A stretch of DNA of 64,000 nucleotides from Pseudomonas paraglycinae. Its GTDB lineage: Bacteria; Pseudomonadota; Gammaproteobacteria; Pseudomonadales; Pseudomonadaceae. Under the pieces are notes generated by a model. It had not been told where the DNA came from. It saw only the letters and a program-made list of their open reading frames with translations, and searched no databases. The position numbers were made by a program, and so were the translations under genes. Below are positions 1 through 9,416 of the stretch, piece by piece (the stretch's first letter is position 1; every line of letters begins with the position of its first letter). The stretch lies in assembly GCF_021601625.1 (NCBI RefSeq), contig NZ_BQHR01000011.1, positions 1 to 64,000 of the forward strand. The letters are read 5' to 3'.

Positions 1-41
1 TTCACTCGTTGATCCATCGGGGACTCTTGATTCCAGGGCAT
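1..41 (-). CDS. IS481-like transposase, 5' end only
   Basis: Reading leftward from position 41 gives ATG and then MPWNQESPMDQRV, after which the window ends. This opening matches the N-terminus usual for IS481-family DDE transposases (an MPW..-PMD-R start). A strong ribosome-binding site (AGGAGG, 8 bases before the ATG) supports the start. Only 13 codons are visible, so whether the gene is intact cannot be judged. The family assignment rests on recall of the family N-terminus. Confidence 0.6.
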   Translation of the reverse strand, partial: MPWNQESPMDQRV

Positions 42-119
42 GGTCAGCACCTCCTGACCATGATTGATACCTGTAAACCATGTCCCCGGTCTCAAACGTA
101 AAGGATGTACCCGGTCTTT
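1..119 (-). mobile_element. End of an IS481-like insertion sequence
   Basis: The stretch upstream of the truncated transposase contains two tandem, closely related motifs, TAAACCATGTCCCCGGTCT near 74-92 and TAAAGGATGTACCCGGTCT near 101-119. Repeated motifs of this kind are typical of transposase-binding ends of such elements. The exact outer boundary cannot be fixed without the other end. The element abuts the MITE-like repeat that begins about position 121. Confidence 0.5.
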
Positions 120-120
120 A

Positions 121-339
121 CCCACCCCAGCCCTCTCCCGGAGGGAGAGGGAGCCGACCGAGGTGTCTCAGGTCTGACATCGACCTGAAACATCCCGGTC
201 GATTATGGAATTGCCAAACGAAGACACCAATCCCGCGCTATTCAAGCCTGAGTTCAACTCGGTAGCTCAGGTCGGTGCAACTCCCGAAAACAACTCGGTC
301 AGTCCCCTCTCCCTTTGGGAGAGGGTTAGGGTGAGGGGG
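121..339. repeat. MITE-like inverted-repeat element, copy 1
   Basis: The left end reads CCCACCCCAGCCCTCTCCC and the right end GGGAGAGGGTTAGGGTGAGG, near-complementary GC-rich arms. The interior contains a 'GAGTTCAACTCGGTAGCTCA' stretch that reappears in altered form in the copy at 49954-50115. There is no coding potential of its own. The element fills the gap between the insertion-sequence end and the enoyl-CoA hydratase gene. Confidence 0.6.
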
Positions 340-356
340 CTTTTGAGGGCGCCGCG

Positions 357-1130
357 TTATTTGCCTTGAAATTTAGCAGGCCGCTTAGCCACAAACGCCG
401 CCATCCCTTCCTTCTGATCCTGCGTCGCAAACGCCGCATGGAACACCCGGCGCTCGAATCGCACGCCTTCAGTCAGGTTCACTTCGAACGCGCGGTTGAC
501 GCTTTCCTTGACCATCATCGCAATCGGCAGCGATTTGCTGGCGATCACTGCAGCGACTTTCAGCGCCTCATCCAGCAACTCGGCACTCGGCACGATCCGC
601 GCAACAATGCCGCAGCGCTCGGCTTCCACCGCGTCGATCATGCGGCCGCTCAGGCACATTTCCATGGCCTTGGCCTTGCCCACGGCGCGGGTCAGACGCT
701 GGGTGCCGCCCATGCCCGGCAGCACGCCGAGGTTAATTTCCGGCTGGCCGAATTTGGCGTTGTCGCCGGCCAGGATGAAGTCGCACATCAGCGCCAGCTC
801 ACAGCCGCCGCCGAGGGCAAAACCGTTGACCGCTGCGATGATCGGCTTGCGGCGGTTGGCCACGCGATCGCTGTCGCTGAACAGGTCGTCCATGTAGATC
901 TGCGGGTAGGTCAGATCGGCCATTTCCTTGATGTCGGCGCCGGCGGCAAAGGCTTTGGTCGAACCGGTGATGACGATGCAGCCAATGTTCGCGTCGGCTT
1001 CAAATCCATCGAGCGCGCGGTTCACTTCGCTGACCAGTTGCGCGTTGAGGGCATTCAGCGCCTGCGGGCGATTGAGGGTGATCAGGCCGACGCGGCCATG
1101 GGTTTCCAGCAAAATCGTTTCATAACTCAT
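357..1130 (-). CDS. Enoyl-CoA hydratase (crotonase family)
   Basis: A 257-residue crotonase-fold enzyme expected to hydrate a 2-enoyl-CoA to the 3-hydroxyacyl-CoA. The oxyanion-hole segment (AGADI), the first catalytic glutamate in GGGCELAL and the second in QPEINLG are all present, as in true hydratases. The start MSYETI is chosen because AAGGA lies 8 bases upstream; a longer in-frame start six codons earlier lacks such a site. It is the last gene of a six-gene minus-strand set and starts 14 bases after the acyl-CoA dehydrogenase stop. Within the pathway it would follow the dehydrogenase step. Confidence 0.9.
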   Translation of the reverse strand: MSYETILLETHGRVGLITLNRPQALNALNAQLVSEVNRALDGFEADANIGCIVITGSTKAFAAGADIKEMADLTYPQIYMDDLFSDSDRVANRRKPIIAAVNGFALGGGCELALMCDFILAGDNAKFGQPEINLGVLPGMGGTQRLTRAVGKAKAMEMCLSGRMIDAVEAERCGIVARIVPSAELLDEALKVAAVIASKSLPIAMMVKESVNRAFEVNLTEGVRFERRVFHAAFATQDQKEGMAAFVAKRPAKFQGK

Positions 1131-1144
1131 GTGCAGATTCCTTC

Positions 1145-2272
1145 TCAAAGATTGCGCGAAATGACCATGCGTTGAATGTCGCTGGTGCCTTCGTAGATCT
1201 GGCAGACCCGCACGTCGCGGTAGATGCGCTCCAGCGGGAAGTCGTTGAGGTAACCGTAACCGCCAAGGGTTTGCAATGCCATGGAGCAGACCTTTTCGGC
1301 CATTTCCGAGGCGAACAGTTTGGCCATCGACGCTTCAACCAGCGCCGGCTGACCGCTGTCACGCAGGGCGGCGGCGTAGTGCACCATCTGCCGTGCTACT
1401 GCGATCTGGGTCGCCATGTCCGCGAGGCGGAATGCGACAGCCTGATGTTCGATGATCGGCTTGCCGAAGGTGTCACGCTCGCGGGCGTAATCACGGGCGG
1501 CTTCGAACGCGGCGCGGGCCATGCCCACCGATTGCGAAGCGATGCCGACACGGCCGCCTTCGAGGTTGGCCAGGGCGATCTTGTAGCCCTCGCCCTCCTC
1601 GCCCAACCGGTTGGCCACCGGCACTTTCACGTCTTCGAACAGAATCTGGCAGGTGTCCGAGGCGTGCTGGCCGAGCTTGTCTTCGACGCGGGCGACTTTG
1701 TAGCCCGGCGAATCGGTCGGCACGATGAAAGCGCTGATCCCGCGCTTGCCGGCGCTCGGGTCGGTGACGGCAAACACGATCACGATCCCGGCGTTCTGCC
1801 CGGAGGTGATGAACTGTTTGCAGCCATTGAGCACGTAGTGATCGCCTTCAAGGCGTGCACGGGTTTTCAGGCTGCTGGCGTCGGAACCGGCCTGTGGTTC
1901 GGTCAACGCGAAAGCGCCGAGCATTTCGCCGCTGGCCAGCGGCTTGAGGAAGCGCTCACGCTGGTCGTCGTTGCCGAACTTGAGGATTGGCACGCAACCC
2001 ACTGAGTTGTGCACGCTCATGATCGTCGAGCAGGCGCCGTCGCCGGCGGCGATTTCTTCCAGGGCCATGGCGTAGGCCAGGTAACCGGTGTCGCAACCGC
2101 CCCACTGCTCCGGCACCAGCATGCCGAAGAAGCCCAGCCCGGCCATTTCGCCGATGGCTTCTTTCGGGAAGCGGTGCTCGCGATCCCACTCGGCGGCGAA
2201 CGGTTTCAGCCGTTCCTCGGCAAACTGCCGGGCCATGTCGCGGATTTGTTGCTGGTCGTCATTGGGAATCAT
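1145..2272 (-). CDS. Acyl-CoA dehydrogenase, short/branched-chain type
   Basis: A 375-residue FAD enzyme with the normal three-part acyl-CoA dehydrogenase layout: N-terminal helical domain, central beta domain carrying the FAD-contacting [10 protein letters not shown] and the KQFITSG segments, and a C-terminal helical domain. The catalytic base is the Glu in [10 protein letters not shown] near the C-terminus, the position typical of short-chain and short/branched-chain enzymes. It would oxidise a saturated acyl-CoA to the 2-enoyl-CoA. Neighbours (SDR, thiolase, hydratase, synthetase) fit a complete acyl-CoA degradation route. Confidence 0.92.
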   Translation of the reverse strand: MIPNDDQQQIRDMARQFAEERLKPFAAEWDREHRFPKEAIGEMAGLGFFGMLVPEQWGGCDTGYLAYAMALEEIAAGDGACSTIMSVHNSVGCVPILKFGNDDQRERFLKPLASGEMLGAFALTEPQAGSDASSLKTRARLEGDHYVLNGCKQFITSGQNAGIVIVFAVTDPSAGKRGISAFIVPTDSPGYKVARVEDKLGQHASDTCQILFEDVKVPVANRLGEEGEGYKIALANLEGGRVGIASQSVGMARAAFEAARDYARERDTFGKPIIEHQAVAFRLADMATQIAVARQMVHYAAALRDSGQPALVEASMAKLFASEMAEKVCSMALQTLGGYGYLNDFPLERIYRDVRVCQIYEGTSDIQRMVISRNL

Positions 2273-2292
2273 GGCAAATCCTTAACTCGGGT

Positions 2293-3483
2293 TCAGACGC
2301 ACTCGACGGCCATCGCCGTGGCTTCGCCGCCGCCGATGCAGATCGCCGCGACGCCGCGCTTCAGGCCCTTCTGGCGCAGGGCCGAGAGCAAAGTCACCAG
2401 AATCCGCGCGCCGGACGCACCAATCGGATGGCCCAGGGCGCAGGCGCCGCCGTGGATGTTGAGCTTGTCGTGAGGGATTTCCAGGTGGGTCATCGCCGCC
2501 ATGCCGACCACGGCGAAGGCTTCGTTGACTTCAAACAGATCGACCTGATCCAGCGACCAGCCGGTTTTCTTCATCAGCTTCTTGATCGCGCCAATCGGCG
2601 CCACCGGGAACAGGCCCGGGGTGTCAGCGAAGGCTGCGTGGCCGTGAATCACCGCCAGCGGTTTCAGACCCTGTTTCTGCGCTTGCGACTGACGCATCAG
2701 CACCAGTGCAGCGGCGCCGTCGGAGATCGAGCTGGAGTTGGCTGCGGTCACGGTGCCGCCCTCGCGGAACGCCGGTTTCAGCGAGGCGATCTTGTCCAGT
2801 TTGGCTTTTGGCGGCTGCTCGTCGTTGCTGATCACAACCTGTTCTTTGCCGACGGTCACGGTCAGCGGAACGATCTCGGCCTTGAAGCTGCCGTCCTTGA
2901 TCGCCTGCTGGGCGCGGGTGGTCGAGGCAATGGCGAAAGCGTCCTGAGCCTCACGGCTGAAGTCGTTGGTTTCAGCGCAATCCTCGGCGAAGGTGCCCAT
3001 CAGGCGGCCCTTGTCGTAGGCGTCTTCGAGGCCGTCGAGGAACATCGAATCCAGCACCCGGCCGTGCCCCATGCGGTAACCGGCGCGGGCGCGGTCCAAC
3101 AGATACGGCGAGTTCGACATGCTTTCCATGCCGCCGGCGATCACCACATCGGCGCTACCAGCCAGCAGCATGTCGTGGGCCAGAATCGTGGTTTCCATAC
3201 CCGAACCGCACATCTTGTTGACCGTGGTGCAGCGGGTGGATTTATCCAGCCCGGCGCCCAGCGCAGCCTGACGCGCAGGCGCCTGGCCGAGACCGGCCGG
3301 CAACACGCAGCCGAACAACACTTCATCGACCGCATCGGCGGCCACACCGGCACGTTCAACCGCAGCCTTGATCGCCGCCGCGCCGAGTTGTGGCGCGGTC
3401 AGGCTTTTCAGTTCGCCCTGAAAACCGCCCATCGGGGTGCGGACGGCGCTGACGATGACAATCGGATCGTTGGAGATGGTCAT
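2293..3483 (-). CDS. Acetyl-CoA C-acyltransferase (thiolase)
   Basis: A 396-residue thiolase, full length for the family. The nucleophilic Cys lies in NKMCGSGME near residue 90, the catalytic His in [10 protein letters not shown] and the second Cys in CIGGGEA near the C-terminus. It would cleave a 3-ketoacyl-CoA to acetyl-CoA and a shortened acyl-CoA. The gene follows the SDR gene by 12 bases and precedes the dehydrogenase by 20, so co-transcription is likely. The length and motifs suit a degradative, short-chain thiolase; the substrate cannot be read from sequence alone. Confidence 0.93.
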   Translation of the reverse strand: MTISNDPIVIVSAVRTPMGGFQGELKSLTAPQLGAAAIKAAVERAGVAADAVDEVLFGCVLPAGLGQAPARQAALGAGLDKSTRCTTVNKMCGSGMETTILAHDMLLAGSADVVIAGGMESMSNSPYLLDRARAGYRMGHGRVLDSMFLDGLEDAYDKGRLMGTFAEDCAETNDFSREAQDAFAIASTTRAQQAIKDGSFKAEIVPLTVTVGKEQVVISNDEQPPKAKLDKIASLKPAFREGGTVTAANSSSISDGAAALVLMRQSQAQKQGLKPLAVIHGHAAFADTPGLFPVAPIGAIKKLMKKTGWSLDQVDLFEVNEAFAVVGMAAMTHLEIPHDKLNIHGGACALGHPIGASGARILVTLLSALRQKGLKRGVAAICIGGGEATAMAVECV

Positions 3484-3495
3484 GGGAAATCCTCC

Positions 3496-4257
3496 TTACT
3501 TGGCGGCCATGCGCAAGGCACCGTCGAGACGGATCACCTCGCCGTTGAGCATGCTGTTTTCAATGATATGCCGCACCAGCGCGGCGTACTCGGCAGGTTT
3601 GCCCAGACGCGGCGGGAACGGCACGCCGGCGGCCAGCGAGTCGCGCACTTCCGGGGTCATGCCGGCCATCATCGGGGTTTCGAAAATGCCCGGGGCGATG
3701 GTCATCACGCGGATGCCGAAGCGCGCCAGTTCACGGGCGGCAGGCAGGGTCAGGCTGGCGATCGCGCCTTTGGACGCAGAGTACGCCGCCTGGCCGATCT
3801 GGCCATCGAACGCCGCAACCGATGCGGTGTTGATGATCACGCCGCGCTCGCCGTCGGCATTGGCTTCGCTTTCGGCAATCGCCGCCGCTGCCAGACGCAG
3901 TATGTTGAAGCTGCCGATCAGGTTGACGTTGATTACTTGAGCGAAACTGGACAAGGCGTGCGGGCCGTTTTTGCCGAGGATTTTCTCGCCGCGAACGATG
4001 CCGGCGCAGTTCACCAGACCATTCAGGCTGCCGAAGGCTTTTACCGTTGCCTGCACGGCGGCCTCGGCGGCGGCTTCGTTGCTGATGTCGGCGACCACGC
4101 TCTGCGCGCCGAGGCGTTGGGCCTGGGCGGCGACGGCGTCGGCGTTCATGTCCACCAGCATCACTTTGGCGCCGGCGCTCACCAGCAATTCAGCGGTGGC
4201 GGCACCCAGGCCGGATGCGCCGCCGGTGACGATAAAAACCTTGTTTTCGATCTGCAT
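3496..4257 (-). CDS. SDR 3-hydroxyacyl-CoA dehydrogenase (HSD17B10-like)
   Basis: A 253-residue short-chain dehydrogenase. The NAD-binding TGGASGLG motif is at residues 10-17, the catalytic Ser lies in INTASVAAF and the Tyr/Lys pair in YSASKGA. The overall sequence, with the C-terminal [14 protein letters not shown] segment, resembles type-2 3-hydroxyacyl-CoA dehydrogenases, which oxidise 2-methyl-3-hydroxybutyryl-CoA in isoleucine breakdown. The start MQIENKV is preferred over a 46-codon upstream extension with no family similarity that would run into the synthetase gene. Its position between synthetase and thiolase supports the beta-oxidation role. Confidence 0.88.
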   Translation of the reverse strand: MQIENKVFIVTGGASGLGAATAELLVSAGAKVMLVDMNADAVAAQAQRLGAQSVVADISNEAAAEAAVQATVKAFGSLNGLVNCAGIVRGEKILGKNGPHALSSFAQVINVNLIGSFNILRLAAAAIAESEANADGERGVIINTASVAAFDGQIGQAAYSASKGAIASLTLPAARELARFGIRVMTIAPGIFETPMMAGMTPEVRDSLAAGVPFPPRLGKPAEYAALVRHIIENSMLNGEVIRLDGALRMAAK

Positions 4258-4273
4258 GACTGTTTCCTTGGAT

Positions 4274-5938
4274 TCAAGCTGAAACGTTGTGCGCCGCGGC
4301 CTCTTGAGCCTTGGCGATTTCCTGGTTGCGCAAGATAAAGCGCTGCAATTTGCCGCTCGGGGTTTTCGGCAACTCGCTGACAAATTCGATTTCACGGGGG
4401 TACGAATGCGCGGCCAGACGTTTGCGCACGTGTTGGCGCAGTTCTTCGGCCAGCGCAGGTTCCGCGCGGTATTGCGGGTTGAGCACGACGAAAGCTTTCA
4501 CCAGTTCGGTGCGCTCCGGATCGGGCTTGCCGACCACTGCTGCCTCGACGACGGCCGGGTGTTCGATCAGTGCGCTTTCCACGTCGAACGGGCCGACCCG
4601 GTAGCCGGACGTGGTGATCACGTCATCGCTGCGGCCGACGAAGCTGATGCTGCCGTCCGGGTTCCACTCGACGGTGTCGCCGCTCAGGTAGTAATTGCCG
4701 ACGAAGGCTTTGGTTGGCGCGCCTTGGTAACCGGCGAACCAGCACATTGGCGACTGCGTGCGATCAATGGCGAGGATGCCGGGCTGGCCGACGCCGAGTT
4801 CGTTGTACTGCTCGTCGAGCACCACGATGCGATGACCCGGCGAGGCGAAACCGGCAGCGCCGAGGTGGATCGGATGTTCGAGACCGTGGTGGTTGCACAG
4901 GACCATGCCCAGTTCGGTCTGGCCGTAATGGTCGTGAATGACCACGCCGAGGTTGTCGGCGAACCAGCGAATCACTTCCGGGTTCAACGGCTCGCCGGCG
5001 CTGCTGACGATGCGCAACTTGCCCTTGATCGACTTGGCGAACTCATCGCCGCCGGCAATCAGCAGGCGATACGCCGTGGGCGAACCGGTGAGGTTGGTGA
5101 TGCCATATTTGTTGATCACCCGGCAGGTGCTTTCGAAGGTGAACGGGCCATCATAGAACGTGATGGGATGGCCCATCGACAACGGGCCGGTCACGCCGAA
5201 ATAGATGCCATAGGCCCAGCCCGGATCGGCGACGTTCCAGAATGCATCTTCCGGACGCAGATCCACGGCATCGCGGGTGTAGCTCTGGAACGCGACGATG
5301 GCCTTGAGCGGCACCGACAGCGCTTTCGATGGGCCGGTGGTGCCCGAGGTGAACATCAGCAGGAACGGGTCTTCGCCAGTCAGCATCAGCGGTTCGCAGA
5401 CATTGGAATGGTTGGGCAGCTCGGCCCAGAAACTGAAATCGCCACGGACGATGCCCTGGCCTTTCGGGCCGCCAACGGTGACCAGCGTCGGACAGTCGGC
5501 GACTTCGCTGAGTTTCGGCCGGTTGGCGGCGTCGGTCACCACGACTTTGGCGCCGGAGCTGTTCAGGCGATGTTCGAGGGCTTTCGGGCCAAACGCGGTG
5601 AACAGCGGTTGATAGACCGCGCCGATGCGCCAGGTGGCGAACACGGTGATCAGCAATTCGATATTGCGTGGCAGCAGGCCGGCGACCTTGTCGCCCTTCT
5701 GCACGCCCTGGGCGAGAAGGAAATTGGCGAAACGCGCGGCTTTGTCCTGCAGGTCGCTGAAGGTATACGTCGCACTGGCGCCGTCGCGGCCTTCCCAGAA
5801 CAGCGCGATACGCCCCGGCAAGGCGTGGCGGTCACAACATTCGACGCAGGCGTTGAGCGCCTCGAGCGAGCCGCTGAGGGCGGCGTCCACGGTGTGCTGA
5901 TAATCAAACTGTTTGGTGGCAGACAAGTAATCGCGCAT
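4274..5938 (-). CDS. Acyl-CoA synthetase (AMP-binding)
   Basis: A 554-residue ANL-family ligase that would activate a carboxylic acid to its CoA thioester using ATP. Motifs in order are the phosphate-binding TSGTTGPSK, the HDHYGQTE segment, the hinge region ([18 protein letters not shown]) and the C-terminal catalytic lysine in PSGKLQRF. The start [10 protein letters not shown] is the first with family-like sequence downstream. It is the first enzyme gene of the operon after the AraC regulator and so probably supplies the pathway's CoA ester. Substrate is inferred: a short or 2-methyl-branched acid would fit the neighbours. Confidence 0.9.
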   Translation of the reverse strand: MRDYLSATKQFDYQHTVDAALSGSLEALNACVECCDRHALPGRIALFWEGRDGASATYTFSDLQDKAARFANFLLAQGVQKGDKVAGLLPRNIELLITVFATWRIGAVYQPLFTAFGPKALEHRLNSSGAKVVVTDAANRPKLSEVADCPTLVTVGGPKGQGIVRGDFSFWAELPNHSNVCEPLMLTGEDPFLLMFTSGTTGPSKALSVPLKAIVAFQSYTRDAVDLRPEDAFWNVADPGWAYGIYFGVTGPLSMGHPITFYDGPFTFESTCRVINKYGITNLTGSPTAYRLLIAGGDEFAKSIKGKLRIVSSAGEPLNPEVIRWFADNLGVVIHDHYGQTELGMVLCNHHGLEHPIHLGAAGFASPGHRIVVLDEQYNELGVGQPGILAIDRTQSPMCWFAGYQGAPTKAFVGNYYLSGDTVEWNPDGSISFVGRSDDVITTSGYRVGPFDVESALIEHPAVVEAAVVGKPDPERTELVKAFVVLNPQYRAEPALAEELRQHVRKRLAAHSYPREIEFVSELPKTPSGKLQRFILRNQEIAKAQEAAAHNVSA

Positions 5939-6070
5939 TGCCAGAATCCCTCTGTTCTTATTAGGTTGGGGAACCGTAAACAACAGAGGAATACTCGCGC
6001 CGCACGCCGTCTGCGGCAATGGTCAAAGCCCTCAAAGTGGATGACTGGTTTGGCCAAGGTTCCGGACTTT

Positions 6071-6122
6071 GATCGCTCCCACGCCGAGCGCGATGGCCGT
6101 TCCCACGCTCTGCGTGGGAACG
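6071..6122. repeat. Inverted-repeat family A, partial copy
   Basis: Contains a perfect 11-base inverted repeat CGTTCCCACGC-TCT-GCGTGGGAACG (6098-6122) preceded by a degenerate GATCGCTCCCACGC. The same arm sequence recurs in four longer copies at about 13.0, 21.7, 39.7 and 42.1 kb. It lies between the synthetase start and the AraC gene end. Confidence 0.75.
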
Positions 6123-6155
6123 AGAGTTGGCGGTGGGCGGTGAGTCAGCGGTGGA

Positions 6156-7172
6156 TCAGACCGCTTCGTTGAGGATCAAGGTGCGATAGTGCCCAGGATT
6201 GGTCCCCGACCACTTGCGAAACGCCTTGTAGAACGAGCTTGCATCGGCAAACCCCAGCCGCGTGGCGATCTCGGCAAAACTGATCGAAGGCTCCGCCAGC
6301 CAGGTAATCGCCAGTTCCTTGCGCACGCTGTCCTTGAGGCCCTGATAGGTCTGCCCTTCTTCCGCCAGACGCCGGCGCAGGGTCGAGGCCGACATGCACA
6401 ACTGCTGGGCCAGCGCGTCGGTTTCCGGCCACTTATCTGCGGATAATTGCCGCAGATCCTGCTTGATCCGGCTCGCAAGGCTTTCCGGGTCGCGGTACTT
6501 CACCAGAATGTTGGCCGGGGCATGGGCCAGAAAGCGCTTCAATTCCTCGGCGCTGCGCTTGATCGGCAGATCCAGCACGTCGGCGGCGAAGATCATCCGC
6601 GTGCGCGGCCGGTCGAAACGCAGGTTCTCCGAGAACATCACCCGATAGTCATCACAGAAATCCGGCGCCGGGCCGCGCAGCTCGATGGCCAGGATCGGAA
6701 TTCGCCGCCCCGCCAGCCAGCACGCCACGCCGTGGACGATCATCCAGTAAGTGAAATAGGTGAAGGCGCGGCGCGGTTCCGGGTCGTCTTCCAGCAGCAC
6801 GATTTCCGCCAGACTCTGCTGATGCACCAGTTGCGCCGGCAGGCGCTCGAGCATCAACGACAGGAAATTCAACCCGGTGCTCAACCCAGCGGCCAGGTTC
6901 GGCTGGGCCATCGCGCTGCGGCAGAGGAATTCCAGGCTGCCGGATTTCAGCTTGCGCGGGTCCATGCCGAAGAACTCGTCATCGCCGCGCCGCGCCAACA
7001 GGCGCCACAACCGCGCGTACTGGCTGGCCGGGACGCGGGCGTCGTCGGTGGCCAGCAACGCCGGATCGATCCCGACCTTGCTCAAGACTTCTTCCGTGGC
7101 CACGCCCAGGGCACAACTTTGCAGCAGTGCCTCGCGCACCAGTTGAATGGCGATGGTGTCTTTTTCCGACAT
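6156..7172 (-). CDS. AraC-family transcriptional regulator
   Basis: A 338-residue regulator with an N-terminal ligand/dimer region of the long AraC type (about residues 20-200) and a C-terminal double helix-turn-helix (about 245-330) including LAQQLCMSASTLRRRL and the AraC signature segment FAEIATRLGFADASSFYKAF. It sits upstream of, and on the same strand as, the acyl-CoA degradation genes, which it probably controls. An AraC regulator beside synthetase, SDR, thiolase and dehydrogenase genes is an arrangement also remembered from P. aeruginosa. The inducer is unknown. Confidence 0.88.
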   Translation of the reverse strand: MSEKDTIAIQLVREALLQSCALGVATEEVLSKVGIDPALLATDDARVPASQYARLWRLLARRGDDEFFGMDPRKLKSGSLEFLCRSAMAQPNLAAGLSTGLNFLSLMLERLPAQLVHQQSLAEIVLLEDDPEPRRAFTYFTYWMIVHGVACWLAGRRIPILAIELRGPAPDFCDDYRVMFSENLRFDRPRTRMIFAADVLDLPIKRSAEELKRFLAHAPANILVKYRDPESLASRIKQDLRQLSADKWPETDALAQQLCMSASTLRRRLAEEGQTYQGLKDSVRKELAITWLAEPSISFAEIATRLGFADASSFYKAFRKWSGTNPGHYRTLILNEAV

Positions 7173-7291
7173 GGAACGCGCGCAATCCTGTTGTTGTTCG
7201 AGTGGCGGGCATCTTAGCGCAGCTGGCTCGGTGGCGTGGATGTTCAGACTCGTTCAGCTCCGGTTCAGCTAAATGTCAATGAATGCCATGT

Positions 7292-7310
7292 GAGAATGAC
7301 TTTCATTATG
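7292..7310 (+). promoter_or_regulatory. Fur-box-like operator upstream of efeU
   Basis: GAGAATGACTTTCATTATG matches 14 of 19 positions of the Fur consensus GATAATGATAATCATTATC and lies 42 bases before the efeU ATG. Iron-repressed expression of EfeUOB systems by Fur is well established in other bacteria; here it is inferred from the site. Confidence 0.7.
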
Positions 7311-7351
7311 TTACAACTTGTAACCTCATTTCGTTACACAGTGATCGTCGA

Positions 7352-8191
7352 ATGCTCGTTCCCTTTTTGATCATGTTGCGCGAAGGCATCGAAGCCGCGC
7401 TGATCGTTGGCATCATCGCCAGCTACCTGCAACAGACCGGCCGTGGCCAGTGGATGCCGGCGGTGTGGATCGGAGTGTTCCTCGCTGCTGCGCTGGCGTT
7501 GCTGGTCGGCGGTGGCCTGGAGCTGGTCAGCGCCGAATTCCCGCAAAAACAGCAGGAACTGTTCGAAGGCGTGGTCGGGCTGGTGGCCGTGGGCATTCTC
7601 AGTTCGATGGTGTTCTGGATGCGCAAGGTGGCGCGTTCGATCAAGCATTCGCTGCAAGCCTCCCTCGATCACGCGCTGACCGCGTCAAAGCATCAGGTCA
7701 TCGCGCTGATCGCCATGGTGTTTTTCGCCGTGGCCCGGGAAGGTCTGGAAACCGTGTTCTTCCTGCTCGCCGTGTTCCAGCAGAGCGAAGGCCCGGCCGC
7801 GCCGATCGGCGCCCTGCTCGGCCTGATCCTGGCGATCATCGTCGGCTTCCTGATCTACAGCGGCAGCATGCGTTTGAACCTGTCGGCGTTCTTCCGCTGG
7901 ACCGGGCTGTTCATCCTCGTGGTTGCCGCCGGGATTCTCGCCAACTCGGTACAGGCCCTGCATGAGGCCGGGGTGTGGAACCACCTGCAAACCGTGCTCT
8001 TCGACTTCAGCGCGACGCTGCCGATGGATGGCCCGCTGGGCTCGGTGCTGGCCGGCATGTTCGGTTATCAGGATGCACCGACCGTCAGCACCCTCGGCGC
8101 GTACCTGATTTATCTGCTGGTGGCGCTGGTCATGTTCTTCATGCCGGCGCCCAAGCCCGCTGCCCAATCGTCTTCCGTTTCCAGCCAATAA
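7352..8191 (+). CDS. efeU: Iron permease, FTR1/EfeU family
   Basis: A 279-residue inner-membrane protein with about seven hydrophobic segments. Both iron-binding REGxE motifs are present: REGIE near residues 9-13 in the first helix and REGLE in the fourth helix region. The ATG at 7352 begins MLVPFLIML; an upstream in-frame start would place non-membrane sequence across the promoter. The gene is followed after 8 bases by efeO, then efeB and efeM, making an iron-uptake operon. The Fur-box-like site just upstream suggests induction under iron limitation. Confidence 0.93.
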   Translation: MLVPFLIMLREGIEAALIVGIIASYLQQTGRGQWMPAVWIGVFLAAALALLVGGGLELVSAEFPQKQQELFEGVVGLVAVGILSSMVFWMRKVARSIKHSLQASLDHALTASKHQVIALIAMVFFAVAREGLETVFFLLAVFQQSEGPAAPIGALLGLILAIIVGFLIYSGSMRLNLSAFFRWTGLFILVVAAGILANSVQALHEAGVWNHLQTVLFDFSATLPMDGPLGSVLAGMFGYQDAPTVSTLGAYLIYLLVALVMFFMPAPKPAAQSSSVSSQ

Positions 8192-8199
8192 GGGCCTTC

Positions 8200-9399
8200 A
8201 TGTCAAAGCCTAATATTCCTCAGGCCTCGCCTCCCCGCGCCTTGCGCTGGGCGGTCGCCGGTTCGGTGGTCGTGATGATCGCCGCCGGTGGCCTGTTCTA
8301 CTACGCCTCGAAAATGGCCGCGGCCAAACGTCAGCACAACCGCGACGAAGTGGTGGTGAACATCCATCCGCACAGTTGCGAGCCGAACGCCCTGACGGTG
8401 CCGGCCGGCCACGCCAGCTTTCGCATCGTCAACCGCTCCGACCGGGCGGTGGAATGGGAAATCCTCGACGGCGTGCTGGTGATCGAAGAACGCGAGAACA
8501 TCGCCCCGGGCCTGAGCCAGGTAATCAACGCCAACCTGCAACCCGGCGATTACGCCATCACTTGCGGCCTGCTGAGCAACCCGCGCGGCACGCTGCACGT
8601 GACGCCGACCGCCGCTTCGGATGCCGCCGCCAAGGCCAAGCCTTCGATGGTTGCCTTCGTCGGGCCGCTGTCGGAGTTCCGCGTGTATCTGGCCAGCCAG
8701 AGCAGCGCGCTGATCAAAGCCGTGACGGCGCTGAATCAAGCCATCGACAGCGGCGATCTGGCCCAGGCCCAGGCTTTGTATTTGCCGACCCGCGCCGCGT
8801 ATCAGCGTCTGGCCCCCGCCGCACAACGTCTGGCGGAGCTGGACAACAGCATCAACGCCCGCGCCGATTACTTCGAAAAACGCGAGCAGGATCCGGCCTT
8901 CGTCGGTTTCCACCGTCTCGAATACGCGCTGTTCCAGCAACGCAAACTCGATGATCTGACGCCCATTGCCCAAGGCTTGCTCGACAACGTCACCACCCTG
9001 AAACAACAGCTGCTGGCCCAGTCGCTGCCGCCGCAGCAACTGGTGGAAATCGTCGTGCGCAACCTCAATACCCTCGCCGACGTGCGCGCCGCCAGCGGCG
9101 AAGAGGAACGCTACAGCCACAGCGATCTCAACGGCTTCGCGGCCAATCAGGAAACCGCGCACAAAGTCGTCGAACTGCTGCGCCCGCTGCTGAGCAAATC
9201 CGCCGCCGACCTGATGCCGAAAATCGACAGTGCGCTGGCTGATTTCGATACCACGCTGAACGGCTTCAAGGTCAAGGACGGCTACGCCAGTTACGACACC
9301 GTCAACGGTGAGCAACGCAAGCAGATCGCCGACAAGGCCAAGGCCCTGGCCGACGCCCTCGACGCCATTGATCCCGCCCTCGGCCTCTCCGGCCTGTAA
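8200..9399 (+). CDS. efeO: EfeO: cupredoxin-imelysin iron-uptake protein
   Basis: A 399-residue periplasmic protein. An N-terminal hydrophobic segment (about residues 16-36) is the signal or anchor, followed by a cupredoxin-like domain (about 50-135, with HSCEPN and ITCGLL cysteines) and an imelysin/M75 domain (about 145-395). The M75 signature GFHRLE is intact. EfeO is thought to bind iron in the periplasm and pass it to EfeU, with EfeB. The start ATG at 8200 lies 8 bases after the efeU stop. Confidence 0.92.
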   Translation: MSKPNIPQASPPRALRWAVAGSVVVMIAAGGLFYYASKMAAAKRQHNRDEVVVNIHPHSCEPNALTVPAGHASFRIVNRSDRAVEWEILDGVLVIEERENIAPGLSQVINANLQPGDYAITCGLLSNPRGTLHVTPTAASDAAAKAKPSMVAFVGPLSEFRVYLASQSSALIKAVTALNQAIDSGDLAQAQALYLPTRAAYQRLAPAAQRLAELDNSINARADYFEKREQDPAFVGFHRLEYALFQQRKLDDLTPIAQGLLDNVTTLKQQLLAQSLPPQQLVEIVVRNLNTLADVRAASGEEERYSHSDLNGFAANQETAHKVVELLRPLLSKSAADLMPKIDSALADFDTTLNGFKVKDGYASYDTVNGEQRKQIADKAKALADALDAIDPALGLSGL

Positions 9400-9416
9400 G
9401 CAGAAGACGAATACCG

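Noticed and set aside
80-265. Short 61-residue plus-strand frame
   Set aside because: Lies across the insertion-sequence end and the MITE-like repeat; no ribosome-binding site.
2428-4338. 636-residue plus-strand open frame opposite the thiolase and SDR genes
   Set aside because: It is an antisense shadow of high-GC coding sequence; composition is His/Arg/Gln/Gly-rich, with no recognisable domain.
6020-6155. Additional gene between synthetase and AraC regulator
   Set aside because: Only a partial family A repeat and untranslated sequence were found.
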